Shown here one piece after another: positions 25,501-33,068 of a stretch of DNA of 64,000 nucleotides. The notes under the pieces were generated by a model. That model was not told where the DNA came from, made no database searches, and was given only the letters and a program-made list of their open reading frames with translations. The first letter of the stretch is position 1. Every line of letters starts with the position of its first letter. The stretch comes from Litchfieldia sinesaloumensis (GTDB taxonomy: Bacteria; Bacillota; Bacilli; Bacillales; Bacillaceae_L): assembly GCF_900156865.1 (NCBI RefSeq), contig NZ_LT732529.1, positions 2,606,460-2,670,459 of the forward strand, given 5' to 3'. The position numbers and the translations under genes were made by a program.

Positions 25501-25697
25501 TCATCGTCTCCGCCCTCTTCGGCTTTGGCATCATTTAAAATTTGTCCTGCAATGGAGGATGAATATTCCTCTGGAACCGTTATTTGTCCTTTTTCGCGCA
25601 CAAGATCGCCCATATTCGGAGCTGCCAAGAATAACCCAGCGACAACTGCAATCCATGCAATTAGGACAAACCATTTCCGTTTTATGATAAAATTCAT
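22566..25697 (-). CDS. MMPL/RND-family efflux protein (YdgH-like)
   Basis: 1,043 residues. The layout is duplicated: one helix, a large extracellular domain, a six-helix bundle (about 175-370), a second large extracellular region, and another helix bundle near the end. Motifs include ALGVDYSIFLMDRF and FGIGTDYCILLLSRF in the paired helix 4 segments, whose Asp residues carry protons. Residues about 480-780 are long heptad-like repeats (GLTQIKEGLEEAG, GLGQLIAGLEELKSGL) as in YhgE/Pip-type proteins. It likely exports lipids or hydrophobic drugs. Only 2 bp separate it from the upstream MarR gene, so it is presumably controlled by that repressor. Confidence 0.9.
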   Translation of the reverse strand: MNFIIKRKWFVLIAWIAVVAGLFLAAPNMGDLVREKGQITVPEEYSSSIAGQILNDAKAEEGGDDETQVALVFHDEKKLTDDEIKEAERAIRLLEENKEEIGITEILTHFNEETLTEQLVSEDGKAILASVTVSWNEREPKEVSELLYETIEDVKVDHFYTSEWLISEDLVTSSQEGLKKTEGITVVFILIVLLLVFKSVVAPIIPLVTVGFAYLASQSIVSMLVDKFDFPISTYTQIFLVAVLFGIGTDYCILLLSRFKEELSNRESLPEAIIETYKNAGRTVLFSGIAVMIGFAAIGFSQFILYQSAVAVAVGVALLLGALFTIVPFFMAVLGKKLFWPSKKNLDHGDSRIWAIAGRFSLGRPLLSLLLVAAIVTPFLIVYDGELSYNSLEELSGDVDSIKAFNAISDSFRPGESMPTQIVLKNDEEMDSTEYIELAEKISREVEKVDLVDSVRSVTRPTGEPIEDLFVANQAKTLEEGLGEGKDGLTQIKEGLEEAGSELAKSEPELNTATEGIGELITGTNQMQSGLTEIQTNLSKIESGIRSGTTGIDTMIAKVDEAKSGAEELLNYYNNELLVGYKASQAGIATLLEQYSGVASNLDEMSTQLNQLTPQGFDDFESRHVGVAADLFYVGLRDGIERLQQGIPALSAGVKELNGHLSKTNTGLSQANAGFEQLLKEQAALPEGLGQLIAGLEELKSGLVQAADGQGQIVQGMPQLTNGLAGISDGQKQLLDGFGGLGGQLTQLTEGLTQSADGLEQVSDGLGSAQEYLSNLSNSEELNAFYMPEEVLESEDFAQVLDVYMSKDRKVMTFDVIFEANPYSNEAMARIDDIEEAVARATKDTKLENADVALGGITSTNTDLSKMSEQDYSRTIVLMFIGIALILIFLFRSLIMPIYIIGSLILTYYTSMAINEVIFVNILGYSGISWAVPFFAFVILVALGVDYSIFLMDRFNEYRNMPVAEAMLLSMRKMGTVIISAAIILGGTFAAMMPSGMLSLLQIASITLVGLMLYAFVILPLFIPVMVKNFGIANWWPFKRPTN

Positions 25698-25699
25698 GG

Positions 25700-26161
25700 T
25701 TACTCGACCACCTTGTTGTTTTTATTGTTAAGTAAAATATCATTCAGCTTTCCATACGTTTTTAGAAATTGAACAATTTCTGCTTCTGAAAATTCACCAA
25801 TGATTGTCTCTACAAGCTTATGAACCCGCTCCTCAGTCTTTGAAAACAACTCATTTCCTTTGTCTGATAACGTTAAATAGACTAGTCGTCGGTCATTTTC
25901 ATCGCGCGTTCTCTCAATTAATCCCTTTTCGTAAAGGCGGTTTATAATGGCCGTGATTGCACTTTTTTTCACTTCAAAAACATCTGCAAGCTCAGTCGAT
26001 GTACACGAACCCACTTTATTTATGTAGCGAAGTGTATAATGCTGGTCATTTGTGAGGTCACTCCCAATTTGCTCTTTTATGAGTGAATCAGCAATGGTAT
26101 TCACCGAAAATGAAACTTGAAGATACAAATCAACCAATTCTTTAATATTTGTTTTACTCAT
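25700..26161 (-). CDS. MarR-family transcriptional repressor (YdgG-like) of the MMPL efflux gene
   Basis: 153 residues from the ATG at 26161; an upstream GTG lies inside the GAGGTG ribosome site. A winged-helix MarR domain: CTSTELADVFEVKKSAITAIINRLYEKGLIERTRDENDRRLVYLTLSDKG at about 50-105. MarR proteins bind palindromes as dimers and release them on binding phenolics or lipophilic drugs. The arrangement matches B. subtilis ydgG-ydgH. A perfect 27-bp palindrome sits just downstream of its -10 box, consistent with autorepression. Confidence 0.9.
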   Translation of the reverse strand: MSKTNIKELVDLYLQVSFSVNTIADSLIKEQIGSDLTNDQHYTLRYINKVGSCTSTELADVFEVKKSAITAIINRLYEKGLIERTRDENDRRLVYLTLSDKGNELFSKTEERVHKLVETIIGEFSEAEIVQFLKTYGKLNDILLNNKNNKVVE

Positions 26162-26197
26162 TAACACTTTCACCTCTTTTCATATAAGTTCACGTAC

Positions 26198-26261
26198 TTA
26201 ATAGTTAAACTGTTTAACTATTAACATGGATAACTATAATCATCACCCATTTAAAAGTCAA
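26198..26261 (-). promoter_or_regulatory. Promoter and palindromic operator of the MarR-MMPL operon
   Basis: Minus strand: TTGACT (26256-26261), 17 bases, TATAGT (26233-26238), then a perfect palindrome 26198-26224 whose arms are TTAATAGTTAAAC around a central base. It covers roughly +3 to +30 and ends 36 bp before the ATG. Confidence 0.8.
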
Positions 26262-26296
26262 CAAAAAAAACATCCCTCTACATGTAGAGAGATGTG
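26262..26296 (-). terminator. Intrinsic terminator after the YfjL-like gene
   Basis: CATCCCTCTACA pairs with TGTAGAGAGATG (one mismatch), followed on the minus strand by eight Ts. Confidence 0.8.
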
Positions 26297-26307
26297 GTTG
26301 AATTCAT

Positions 26308-27048
26308 TTATTGGTCAATCACTTCAACATCCTTCATTTGTAACTCTGTATCACTCGCAAATGATATGTGATATTTCACATAACCATTATCATCTTTTAC
26401 ATATTTTGCATTCGGATCATCGATGATGTTCCCATTAATAGTGACTGATTCGTAGTTATAGTTATTTTCATTTAGCACCTTTTGAATAGCCTTAGCATCT
26501 GTAAAAACATCTTCCTTTGTAGACTTAGTCGAATCTAACACAATATGCATATAAATTGGCTTTTCAAGTTTCATACCCTTATTCCAGGTCGTATTTATAT
26601 CATACGTACCTTGTTGAACTTCTAGCGAAACGCTGATTCCTTTTACAACTGGAACGGTTTGCTGTAATAATCCAGTTATTTCTGCTTGTGCTTCTGTACT
26701 TAATTTTTCCATAAGAGGTTCATCTAAATTCTCTGTGTATATCGAATCTATAGTCACATACGGCTTGACGAATCCCCTCACCGCAAACTCATATTCATTT
26801 GGTCCTTTTTTTTCGGAAGTACCACCAATTTCAATCACATTGAAATCATAGGTCGAAAACTTAAAATTATAGAAACCTTCTTCGATTCTGAATTCACGGT
26901 TCGGATATGTTTCTTCTAAATAATTTTCTAGTACCTTGTTTGCGTAGAATTTACTAATTGGATTACCGTTAAAGGAATGATAAAAATACAAAACAATTAA
27001 CACCAATACGCTAATAATGACACTGTAAATAACCTTTCGTTTTTTCAC
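26308..27048 (-). CDS. YfjL-like membrane-anchored protein
   Basis: 246 residues: one N-terminal membrane helix (VIYSVIISVLVLIVLYFY) followed by NGNPISKFYANKVLENYLEETYPNREFRIEEGFYNFKF, the beginning I associate with the Bacillus YfjL family. The remainder is an extracellular alpha/beta domain. It starts with a GTG that overlaps the anti-sigma gene stop by 4 bases, and is the last gene of an ECF sigma operon, so it may sense or respond to envelope stress. Function unknown. Confidence 0.7.
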   Translation of the reverse strand: MKKRKVIYSVIISVLVLIVLYFYHSFNGNPISKFYANKVLENYLEETYPNREFRIEEGFYNFKFSTYDFNVIEIGGTSEKKGPNEYEFAVRGFVKPYVTIDSIYTENLDEPLMEKLSTEAQAEITGLLQQTVPVVKGISVSLEVQQGTYDINTTWNKGMKLEKPIYMHIVLDSTKSTKEDVFTDAKAIQKVLNENNYNYESVTINGNIIDDPNAKYVKDDNGYVKYHISFASDTELQMKDVEVIDQ

Positions 27049-27626
27049 TTATCCTCACCGTTCCTTATTTTAAGATATAAAAATCCAATTATGTTGCCAA
27101 TAAAGGCAAATAGATAATGAATTAACGTAACTATGATGGAGCCCATTACGGATTGAAACAAAAATTGCCCAAATGAAACTGTACCGTCTATATGTCCGTT
27201 CAAGTAGTGTCCGATATCATCGCCAATTGACCATATAAAAATAGGGATAAATGAAATATATAAGACGATTTTCATATCTTTGTAAAACAGATACGTGAGG
27301 AAGCCTAGTACTGTATACCATAAAATAAAGCCGAAGCTATCATTGAGTAAGGATGTTTGAATTGCTAGATAAAATGACAGTCCAACAAAAATCAGTTGAT
27401 AAAGTGCGAGCCTTCGTTTTATTTTTGTGATCATTTTATCATGATGAACAGTCGATTGGATTTCTTCCTTTTCTAGTGGTGTAGTCGTTTGCCTTACTAG
27501 TTTTTGGAGTTCATCACTGTCCTGAATTTGCTCCTCGAGCCAATTAGCCGTGTCTTCACTTAAAAGACCCTCATTATATAGTGGAAGCAGGTCTTCTATA
27601 ATTGCTTGTTCACGATGATCCTTCAT
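27045..27626 (-). CDS. Putative membrane anti-sigma factor
   Basis: 193 residues using the ATG at 27626 with GGAGGG upstream. The N-terminal segment AIIEDLLPLYNEGLLSEDTANWLEEQ looks like the zf-HC2 anti-sigma domain, but its zinc-binding His and Cys residues are absent. About four hydrophobic helices follow. It overlaps the ECF sigma gene by 17 bp and the next gene by 4 bp. It should hold the sigma factor at the membrane; the missing zinc site suggests a signal other than thiol oxidation. Confidence 0.7.
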   Translation of the reverse strand: MKDHREQAIIEDLLPLYNEGLLSEDTANWLEEQIQDSDELQKLVRQTTTPLEKEEIQSTVHHDKMITKIKRRLALYQLIFVGLSFYLAIQTSLLNDSFGFILWYTVLGFLTYLFYKDMKIVLYISFIPIFIWSIGDDIGHYLNGHIDGTVSFGQFLFQSVMGSIIVTLIHYLFAFIGNIIGFLYLKIRNGEDK

Positions 27627-28110
27627 AATATCCCTCCATTTCCTTATGAAGCTTGAGCTTAGCTCGGTGAAATGTAACTCTTGCAAAGTTTTCGCTTTTT
27701 CCAAGTAAGCTCCCAATCTCTTTAAATGATAATTCCCCATAGATTCTTAGGGTCACAATTTCCTTCGAAACATCATCTAATCGATTTATATACACCAGTA
27801 GATTCTGCTTTACTTCTTTGTTAAGTACTTCCTCCTCAGGTGTGGTCGATTGTCCAGTTTCTTTTTTGAGCATCTCAGTTAACTCATTTTTATATTTCTT
27901 TGAGCGGTAATGTTTTAACAACCGATTCCTTGCAATTGCAAATAGCCATGTCTGGATTGTGGATTGCCCTGAATAGGTGTGTATGCTCTTAATCGCTTCA
28001 TAAAATACCTCCTGGGTCAGGTCCTCGGCCAATTCTTTGCTAGAGGTCTTTATAAAGAAAAAAGCATATATTCGTGGTTGTATTTCTTTATATAAGTCCT
28101 CAAGCTCCAA
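27610..28110 (-). CDS. ECF-type RNA polymerase sigma factor
   Basis: 166 residues from the TTG at 28110, which follows AAGGGGGAAGG; the ATG at 28167 lacks a ribosome site. Region 2 is at residues about 8-75 (AEDLTQEVFYEAIKSIHTYSGQSTIQTWLFAIARNRLLKHYR), region 4 at about 105-155 (LDDVSKEIVTLRIYGELSFKEIGSLLGKSENFARVTFHRAKLKL). First gene of a three-gene sigma/anti-sigma/YfjL-like operon. A TGTAAC-like -35 element upstream could mean autoregulation, but I am not certain of it. Confidence 0.9.
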   Translation of the reverse strand: MELEDLYKEIQPRIYAFFFIKTSSKELAEDLTQEVFYEAIKSIHTYSGQSTIQTWLFAIARNRLLKHYRSKKYKNELTEMLKKETGQSTTPEEEVLNKEVKQNLLVYINRLDDVSKEIVTLRIYGELSFKEIGSLLGKSENFARVTFHRAKLKLHKEMEGYYEGSS

Positions 28111-28340
28111 TTCCCTTCCCCCTTTTACGTTTTTCTTATTCACTAAATTAGTACCCTGGAATTTCATTTCGTTACAAACAATTTTAAATTATATTGCTAG
28201 TTTGAGAACATCATTTTAATAAATAAACACATTATCGTTTTTTTGATATAGAGAAAATTGGTTAGCAAGATTGTCCAATGTTGTGCATATGAATGTAGTA
28301 CTGCTTCTGGTTGACTATAAAAAAAGTTGAGGTAATGTAA

Positions 28341-29357
28341 ATGATTATTGGATTATTAGTGATTCTTATCTTTGTTCTACTTTTACCGTTTTCCATCAAA
28401 TCTGTTGAGAAGAATTTAGAAATGTTCCTCTTTTTTATGGGGCTTCTCGCTGCGGTTGTAGGTGGGGTATTTAGCAGTAAACTATTCGTTGGGGCTGCAA
28501 TAGACCCTATTAAGATTACCTTAGCTGTATTAGTTGCTGGTTTACTGTTCAAATGGTTTCAATCACCATTACAAAGATCCATTATTGGCTTGAGTCGAAG
28601 AATCCCGTTTCGCTTGTTTATCGGGGGAGTTGTTGTCTTTTTAGGACTCATTTCAAGTGTAATAACCGCCATCATTGCAGCACTGGTGTTAGTACTAATA
28701 GCCTCTTCACTAAAGTTAGAGCGTTCATCTATGATTCGTTTTGTAATCATTGCCTGCTTTTCAATTGGTATGGGGGCTGCATTAACACCAATTGGTGAAC
28801 CTTTATCAACGATTGCCATTAGTAAACTTAATGAAGAGTTTTTCTTTTTAATAAAATTGATAGGTCCACAAATTTTTGTTTCACTCTTTATTTTTGGCTT
28901 ATTGGCATTCTTTGTAGTAGATCCACCAAAACGAATGAAGGCAAAACCTGAAAAAGAGTCGGATTCGGAGACGTATGAGGATATTTTCGTACGAGCCTTA
29001 AAGATTTATTTCTTCGTCATGGGGCTAACCTTGTTGGGTGCAGGATTTGAGCCAATGATCAATCAGTACTTTATTGGACTCGACCCGATGTTGCTTTACT
29101 GGGTAAATATCATATCTTCAACACTTGATAACGCTACACTCGCCGCTGCAGAAATCAGTCCTGAAATGGACCATTTTACCATTCAATCCATTTTACTAGG
29201 ATTATTAATTAGTGGTGGGATGCTTATCCCAGGGAATATCCCAAACATTATTGCAGCAGGAAAGCTAAAAATCACAAGTAAGGAGTGGGCAAAGTTTGGT
29301 TTCCCATTGGGACTATGTGTCATGATAGCTTATTTCCTTATCATTTATTTACTATGA
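28341..29357 (+). CDS. DUF1646 family ion-transporter-like membrane protein
   Basis: 338 residues, about ten hydrophobic helices. Recognisable segments: GAALTPIGEPLSTIAISKL and NIISSTLDNATLAAAEISPEM, plus GGMLIPGNIPNIIAAGKL, the paired re-entrant motifs of the ion-transporter superfamily (compare NhaD and ArsB, with TP-G-P and DNA). Probably a sodium/proton or anion antiporter; direction and substrate are not known. GAGG precedes the ATG. It is monocistronic with a long hairpin terminator. Confidence 0.75.
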   Translation: MIIGLLVILIFVLLLPFSIKSVEKNLEMFLFFMGLLAAVVGGVFSSKLFVGAAIDPIKITLAVLVAGLLFKWFQSPLQRSIIGLSRRIPFRLFIGGVVVFLGLISSVITAIIAALVLVLIASSLKLERSSMIRFVIIACFSIGMGAALTPIGEPLSTIAISKLNEEFFFLIKLIGPQIFVSLFIFGLLAFFVVDPPKRMKAKPEKESDSETYEDIFVRALKIYFFVMGLTLLGAGFEPMINQYFIGLDPMLLYWVNIISSTLDNATLAAAEISPEMDHFTIQSILLGLLISGGMLIPGNIPNIIAAGKLKITSKEWAKFGFPLGLCVMIAYFLIIYLL

Positions 29358-29362
29358 AAAAA

Positions 29363-29426
29363 GCCTAATTTTGTACTGTGCCAAAGTCTACATGACTTTT
29401 GTGACGCAGTACAAAATTAGGCATTT
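29363..29426. terminator. Long bidirectional hairpin terminator
   Basis: GCCTAATTTTGTACTG (29363-29378) pairs perfectly with 29407-29422. A smaller hairpin lies in the loop, and A/T runs flank it on both sides. It lies between the convergent DUF1646 and DUF1284 genes. Confidence 0.8.
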
Positions 29427-29843
29427 TCAATTTACTTCTCTTAATCCCTTGCCGTCGATAACATCCTGTACTCCTTCCTCGCAAACACCATAAGTTCGCC
29501 ATGAACACGATTCGCAGACTGATTGAATATCCGTTGGGATTACGTTTTTCTGGATGAGTGATTCAATATCCTCCCACCTCATTATCTGTCCAATTCGGAG
29601 GCCCACTTTTTTCAGTATATTAGCATCCCTTTCATAGATGGAGGCATTTTGGCAATGGTATTCACCGGTATTCGGATATTTTTCACATAAATGATCTGGC
29701 CCGTTTACAATTTTAACAAGTGTCTTTGGGTTATTTCGTAGTGTTTGATGTATAATAGTCATATTTTCAACATACTCTCGAGAATATCCCATTCCCCTGT
29801 AGCCTAAAAGACAAAACAAATGATGCCCACGTAGTTTGTACAT
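29427..29843 (-). CDS. DUF1284 cysteine-rich protein (possible metal or Fe-S protein)
   Basis: 138 residues from the second ATG, at 29843; the first is directly against GGGGG. The opening KLRGHHLFCLLGYRGMGYS is the DUF1284 signature. Conserved Cys/His positions (HHLFC, HLCEKYP, CESCSWRTYGVC) suggest an iron-sulfur or zinc site. Function unknown; the gene stands alone. Confidence 0.8.
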   Translation of the reverse strand: MYKLRGHHLFCLLGYRGMGYSREYVENMTIIHQTLRNNPKTLVKIVNGPDHLCEKYPNTGEYHCQNASIYERDANILKKVGLRIGQIMRWEDIESLIQKNVIPTDIQSVCESCSWRTYGVCEEGVQDVIDGKGLREVN

Positions 29844-29933
29844 TCTCATCCCCCTACACTTATTGTTAACTTAAATAGTTTTATGGTTAACATATATTTT
29901 ACCTTAAATTCCAAAGTAGAGAAAGAACAAATA

Positions 29934-30046
29934 CGCAAGCGCCTTGATCAGTCCCGACAAGCATAAGACGGGACGAGAAGGTTGTTCTTTGACCTTCTTG
30001 ATGGATTGGCTTACGACCTCGAAAGGCTAGGCACTGGAGCTGGATG
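29934..30046. repeat. Bacillaceae-type intergenic repeat with stable hairpins
   Basis: The block contains GCGCCTTGATCAGTCCCGAC, GTCCCG/CGGGAC arms around GACAAGCATAAGA, then GAAGGT...ACCTTC, and ends CTGGAGCTGGATG. I recognise this from many Bacillus-group genomes as an interspersed, higher-GC intergenic element found near gene ends. It is non-coding here. The flanking 29850-29933 and 30047-30100 show nothing else. Confidence 0.65.
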
Positions 30047-30100
30047 CAGAAAATCATGTGCAAGTAATCCATACGTTTAATTTTACACTTACCTAAACCA

Positions 30101-30126
30101 CAAAAAACACCGCATTAAACGGTGCT
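30101..30126 (-). terminator. Intrinsic terminator after the cation exchanger gene
   Basis: On the minus strand CACCG and CGGTG close a small loop and are followed by TTTTTTG. The stem is short. Confidence 0.55.
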
Positions 30127-31083
30127 TTATCCTCGCATAATAATAAATACCATATAGACTATGTACGCAACAGCAAGAATAATCCCTTCAGATTTAGCAA
30201 TTTGAAATTTTGTTCTCGAAAAAACAAACAACAAAATAGTTAAGAGAAGCATTAAAATAACATCCAAAAACATCTTTCCGTCAACAGGTAAAGGTGAAAT
30301 AACTGACGCTGCTCCTAACACAAAGAGAATGTTAAAGATATTACTGCCTACTATATTTCCTAAGGCAATTTCACTTTGTTTTTTGATTGCTGCTGTAATC
30401 GATGTCACCAACTCTGGTAGGGATGTACCAACTGCGACAATGGTTAATCCCACAAGAGTTTCACTCATTCCAAACGAATATGCAATTTTTATACTATTAT
30501 TCACTACTAAATCCCCACCAAAGATAATCGCTGCTAATCCACCTACAGTGAGAAGAATATATTTGCCCCATTTTTTCTCAATAATCACTTCTTCTTCTTG
30601 AACAGTTGAATTTCGATTATTTCTGGCAGCCTCCAAAATGTAATACATGAACACAGAAAAAAACAATAAGAGAATAATCCCCTCTGTACGGGTAATCGCA
30701 TTAAATTCCGCGTTTTGTAATACCATATCCCCCATTAATACGAATAACGCAACACTTGCTAAGAACGTAAATGGTATCTCCTTTTGTAGTGTTGTATTTT
30801 CGACTTTTAATGGATTTAACAATGCGGTTATCCCTACTACGAATGTAATATTGAAGATATTACTTCCTATAACATTACCAACTGCCACATCTGCATTTCC
30901 TTCCATTGCTGCAATAATACTTACTGTAGCTTCGGGTGAACTCGTTCCAAAGGCGACAATGGTAAGCCCAACAAGTATTGGAGGAACCTTGAGTAGCGCT
31001 GCAATTTTCGAGGAACCTTCAACAAAATAGTCAGCACCTTTTATTAATAATGCAAAGCCAATTAATAGCAATAGATAAGTCAT
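30127..31083 (-). CDS. Calcium/sodium antiporter (CaCA family, YrbG-like)
   Basis: 318 residues, about ten helices in two inverted halves. The alpha repeats are clear: VGLTIVAFGTSSPEATVS with GNVIGSNIFNITFVVG (about 38-85), and VGLTIVAVGTSLPELVTS with GNIVGSNIFNILFVLG (about 208-255). The acidic residues of GTSSPE and GTSLPE form the ion site. Exchange of sodium for calcium or another cation across the membrane is expected. GGGGGAGG precedes the ATG. Confidence 0.93.
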   Translation of the reverse strand: MTYLLLLIGFALLIKGADYFVEGSSKIAALLKVPPILVGLTIVAFGTSSPEATVSIIAAMEGNADVAVGNVIGSNIFNITFVVGITALLNPLKVENTTLQKEIPFTFLASVALFVLMGDMVLQNAEFNAITRTEGIILLLFFSVFMYYILEAARNNRNSTVQEEEVIIEKKWGKYILLTVGGLAAIIFGGDLVVNNSIKIAYSFGMSETLVGLTIVAVGTSLPELVTSITAAIKKQSEIALGNIVGSNIFNILFVLGAASVISPLPVDGKMFLDVILMLLLTILLFVFSRTKFQIAKSEGIILAVAYIVYMVFIIMRG

Positions 31084-31299
31084 GTATCCTCCCCCTCATT
31101 TTGTTAAACCTGCTCTTACTATATTTCCCAATGAGTTACATTTATACTTCAACTTATGAGTGAGTTTTTTATACTTTTAGAATAATCACTCCCTTCTAAA
31201 CAACTAACTAGAAAAATATGGTACCATATATTGGAGTCCCTGAAAATATCGTTGTTGTCACAAATGCCAATTGAAATTCGCCAAGAGGAGTTTACCGTT

Positions 31300-32322
31300 A
31301 TGCATTTAGGAAAAATGAATATAAATACGTTTATCGATGACTTTAGTAAGCAGAGCCAATTTTCAGGAGTTATTCTTGCAAAACAAGAAATTGAAATATT
31401 AGTTCAAGCAGCATATGGATATTCAAATAGAGCTGAAGAAATGAAAAACATAGTGAACACAAAGTTTGGAATTGCATCTGGATGTAAGCTATTTACAGCG
31501 ATCGCAATTTGCCAATTGATTGAAAAAGGGTTACTTACCCCACAAACGAGATTAAAAGATTGCTTAGCTATCAAGTTTCCACACTTTGATGTGAACATTA
31601 ACGTCCATCATTTGTTAACTCATACCTCTGGTGTCCCTGACTACTTCGACGAAGATGTAATGGACGATTTTGAGGAACTTTGGAAACAAAATCCGATGTA
31701 CCTTATTCGTGAATTAAAGGATTTCCTCCCCTTATTCCAGCATAACAGCATGATGTTTGAACCTGGTGAAAGATTTCACTATAACAATGCCGGCTATATC
31801 TTATTAGGATTAATCATTGAGCAAATAGCAGGAAAGTCCTTTACAGATTATGTAATCGAGAACATTTTTAAACCATGTGGAATGGAGGACTCAGGATATT
31901 TTTCTCTCGACAATCTTCCGAAAAATACCGCGATTGGTTATATCGATAATGAAGAAGGATCATGGCGTACAAATATGTACTCCATTCCAATTAAAGGTGG
32001 ATCTGATGGGGGTGCTTTCGTTACAGCACCTGACATGATGAGATTGTGGGATGCTCTTTTACACCATAAGCTTGTAAGTAAGGAAACGACTAACCTGCTT
32101 TTAACACCTCATGTACATGCCGAGGAAGATGAATATTATGGGTATGGGGTTTGGATTAGTAAAAGGGATTCCGATATTTATAAATATCATGTGATGGGCT
32201 ATGACCCAGGTGTGAGCTTTGCTTCGTCACACTATCCAGCTTCAGGTCTAACACTAGTTATTCCTTCAAATCAATCATACGGGCCACATGATGTAACCGA
32301 TGTTATTGAGGAACATATATAA
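31300..32322 (+). CDS. Serine hydrolase of the beta-lactamase/penicillin-binding-protein-like family
   Basis: 340 residues from the ATG at 31300, which has AGAGGAG at good distance; a TTG at 31231 is not needed. Class C-type motifs: SGCK with nucleophile Ser60 and Lys63, then YNNAGY (Tyr-x-Asn) and KGGSDGGAF as the third box. There is no signal peptide, so it acts in the cytoplasm, like several Bacillus esterase or D-amino-peptide hydrolases. Substrate unknown. Confidence 0.85.
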   Translation: MHLGKMNINTFIDDFSKQSQFSGVILAKQEIEILVQAAYGYSNRAEEMKNIVNTKFGIASGCKLFTAIAICQLIEKGLLTPQTRLKDCLAIKFPHFDVNINVHHLLTHTSGVPDYFDEDVMDDFEELWKQNPMYLIRELKDFLPLFQHNSMMFEPGERFHYNNAGYILLGLIIEQIAGKSFTDYVIENIFKPCGMEDSGYFSLDNLPKNTAIGYIDNEEGSWRTNMYSIPIKGGSDGGAFVTAPDMMRLWDALLHHKLVSKETTNLLLTPHVHAEEDEYYGYGVWISKRDSDIYKYHVMGYDPGVSFASSHYPASGLTLVIPSNQSYGPHDVTDVIEEHI

Positions 32323-32325
32323 TAA

Positions 32326-32362
32326 AAAATGAGGTCAGGATTCTCCTGGCCTCATTTGTTTT
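32326..32362. terminator. Intrinsic terminator between convergent genes
   Basis: AAATGAGGTCAGGA pairs with TCCTGGCCTCATTT, with T/A runs on both sides, between the serine hydrolase and PepSY genes. Confidence 0.8.
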
Positions 32363-32367
32363 AGTTA

Positions 32368-32898
32368 TTAGTCACGATCATTATCGTCATCGTTATCATC
32401 ATCTGAATCAATTTCCTTCTCTAAAATCGTTCCATCTAGAGCTGAAATTTCAAATTCGACTTCTTTTCCTTCATACTTCATTTCAATTTCGTAGTGGAAA
32501 TCATCGTCTAATTCTACTTCAGTGATTTTACCTGGTGTGTCATTTTTTGCAATTGAGATAGCTTGTTCTTTTGAGATTTTAACTGACTTTACAGCTTTTT
32601 CTGAACGGTTTCGGTCATCATCACGATCATCATCAACTCTTACAACTTCACCAGTTGTAGCATTGATTTCTACCTCAGCATCATCATGTGTACCTTCTAG
32701 TTCTACTTCATAAATAACCTCGCCATTCTCTCGATCTAGCTCAATTTCCTCAACATGTGCTCCTTTTATCTCTTGAATTGCAATTTCTTCTGCTTTAGAA
32801 AATGGAACATTCACTTCTTTAGCAAAAGCGCCAACTCCTGCTGCTCCGCCTAATACTACTGCTCCAACAATTCCTAGTACTACAAGTTTTTTCTTCAT
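32368..32898 (-). CDS. Secreted PepSY-domain protein with Asp-rich tail (YkoI-like)
   Basis: 176 residues: signal peptide (LGIVGAVVLGGAAGVGAFA), then two PepSY domains, about 32-92 (KAEEIAIQEIKGAHVEEIELDRENGEVIYEVEL) and 105-165 (SKEQAISIAKNDTPGKITEVELDDDFHYEIEM). The linker and C-terminus are runs of Asp and Arg. PepSY domains are proposed inhibitors of, or accessory parts for, extracytoplasmic peptidases. It follows the two-component genes in the order seen in B. subtilis ykoG-ykoH-ykoI/J. The poly-Asp tail may bind divalent metals. Confidence 0.85.
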   Translation of the reverse strand: MKKKLVVLGIVGAVVLGGAAGVGAFAKEVNVPFSKAEEIAIQEIKGAHVEEIELDRENGEVIYEVELEGTHDDAEVEINATTGEVVRVDDDRDDDRNRSEKAVKSVKISKEQAISIAKNDTPGKITEVELDDDFHYEIEMKYEGKEVEFEISALDGTILEKEIDSDDDNDDDNDRD

Positions 32899-33068
32899 CT
32901 TTGTTTCCTCCTTTATTTAATCTATCTTCATAATAGACAATGAAAATGAGGAAACTAGGATTATAAAATGAGAATTTGATGAGAAACATATGAGTTGTTC
33001 TCAAAATCAACTACGTCTTGCATATCCATGCAAATCTTTGCCTAGATCATACGAATGACAGAATAAAG

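Noticed and set aside
24991-25731. Several plus-strand frames opposite the MMPL gene
   Set aside because: Shadows of a long, well-supported gene on the other strand.
28553-28798. An 81-codon frame inside the DUF1646 gene
   Set aside because: Same-strand alternative frame with no ribosome site, inside a conserved transporter gene.
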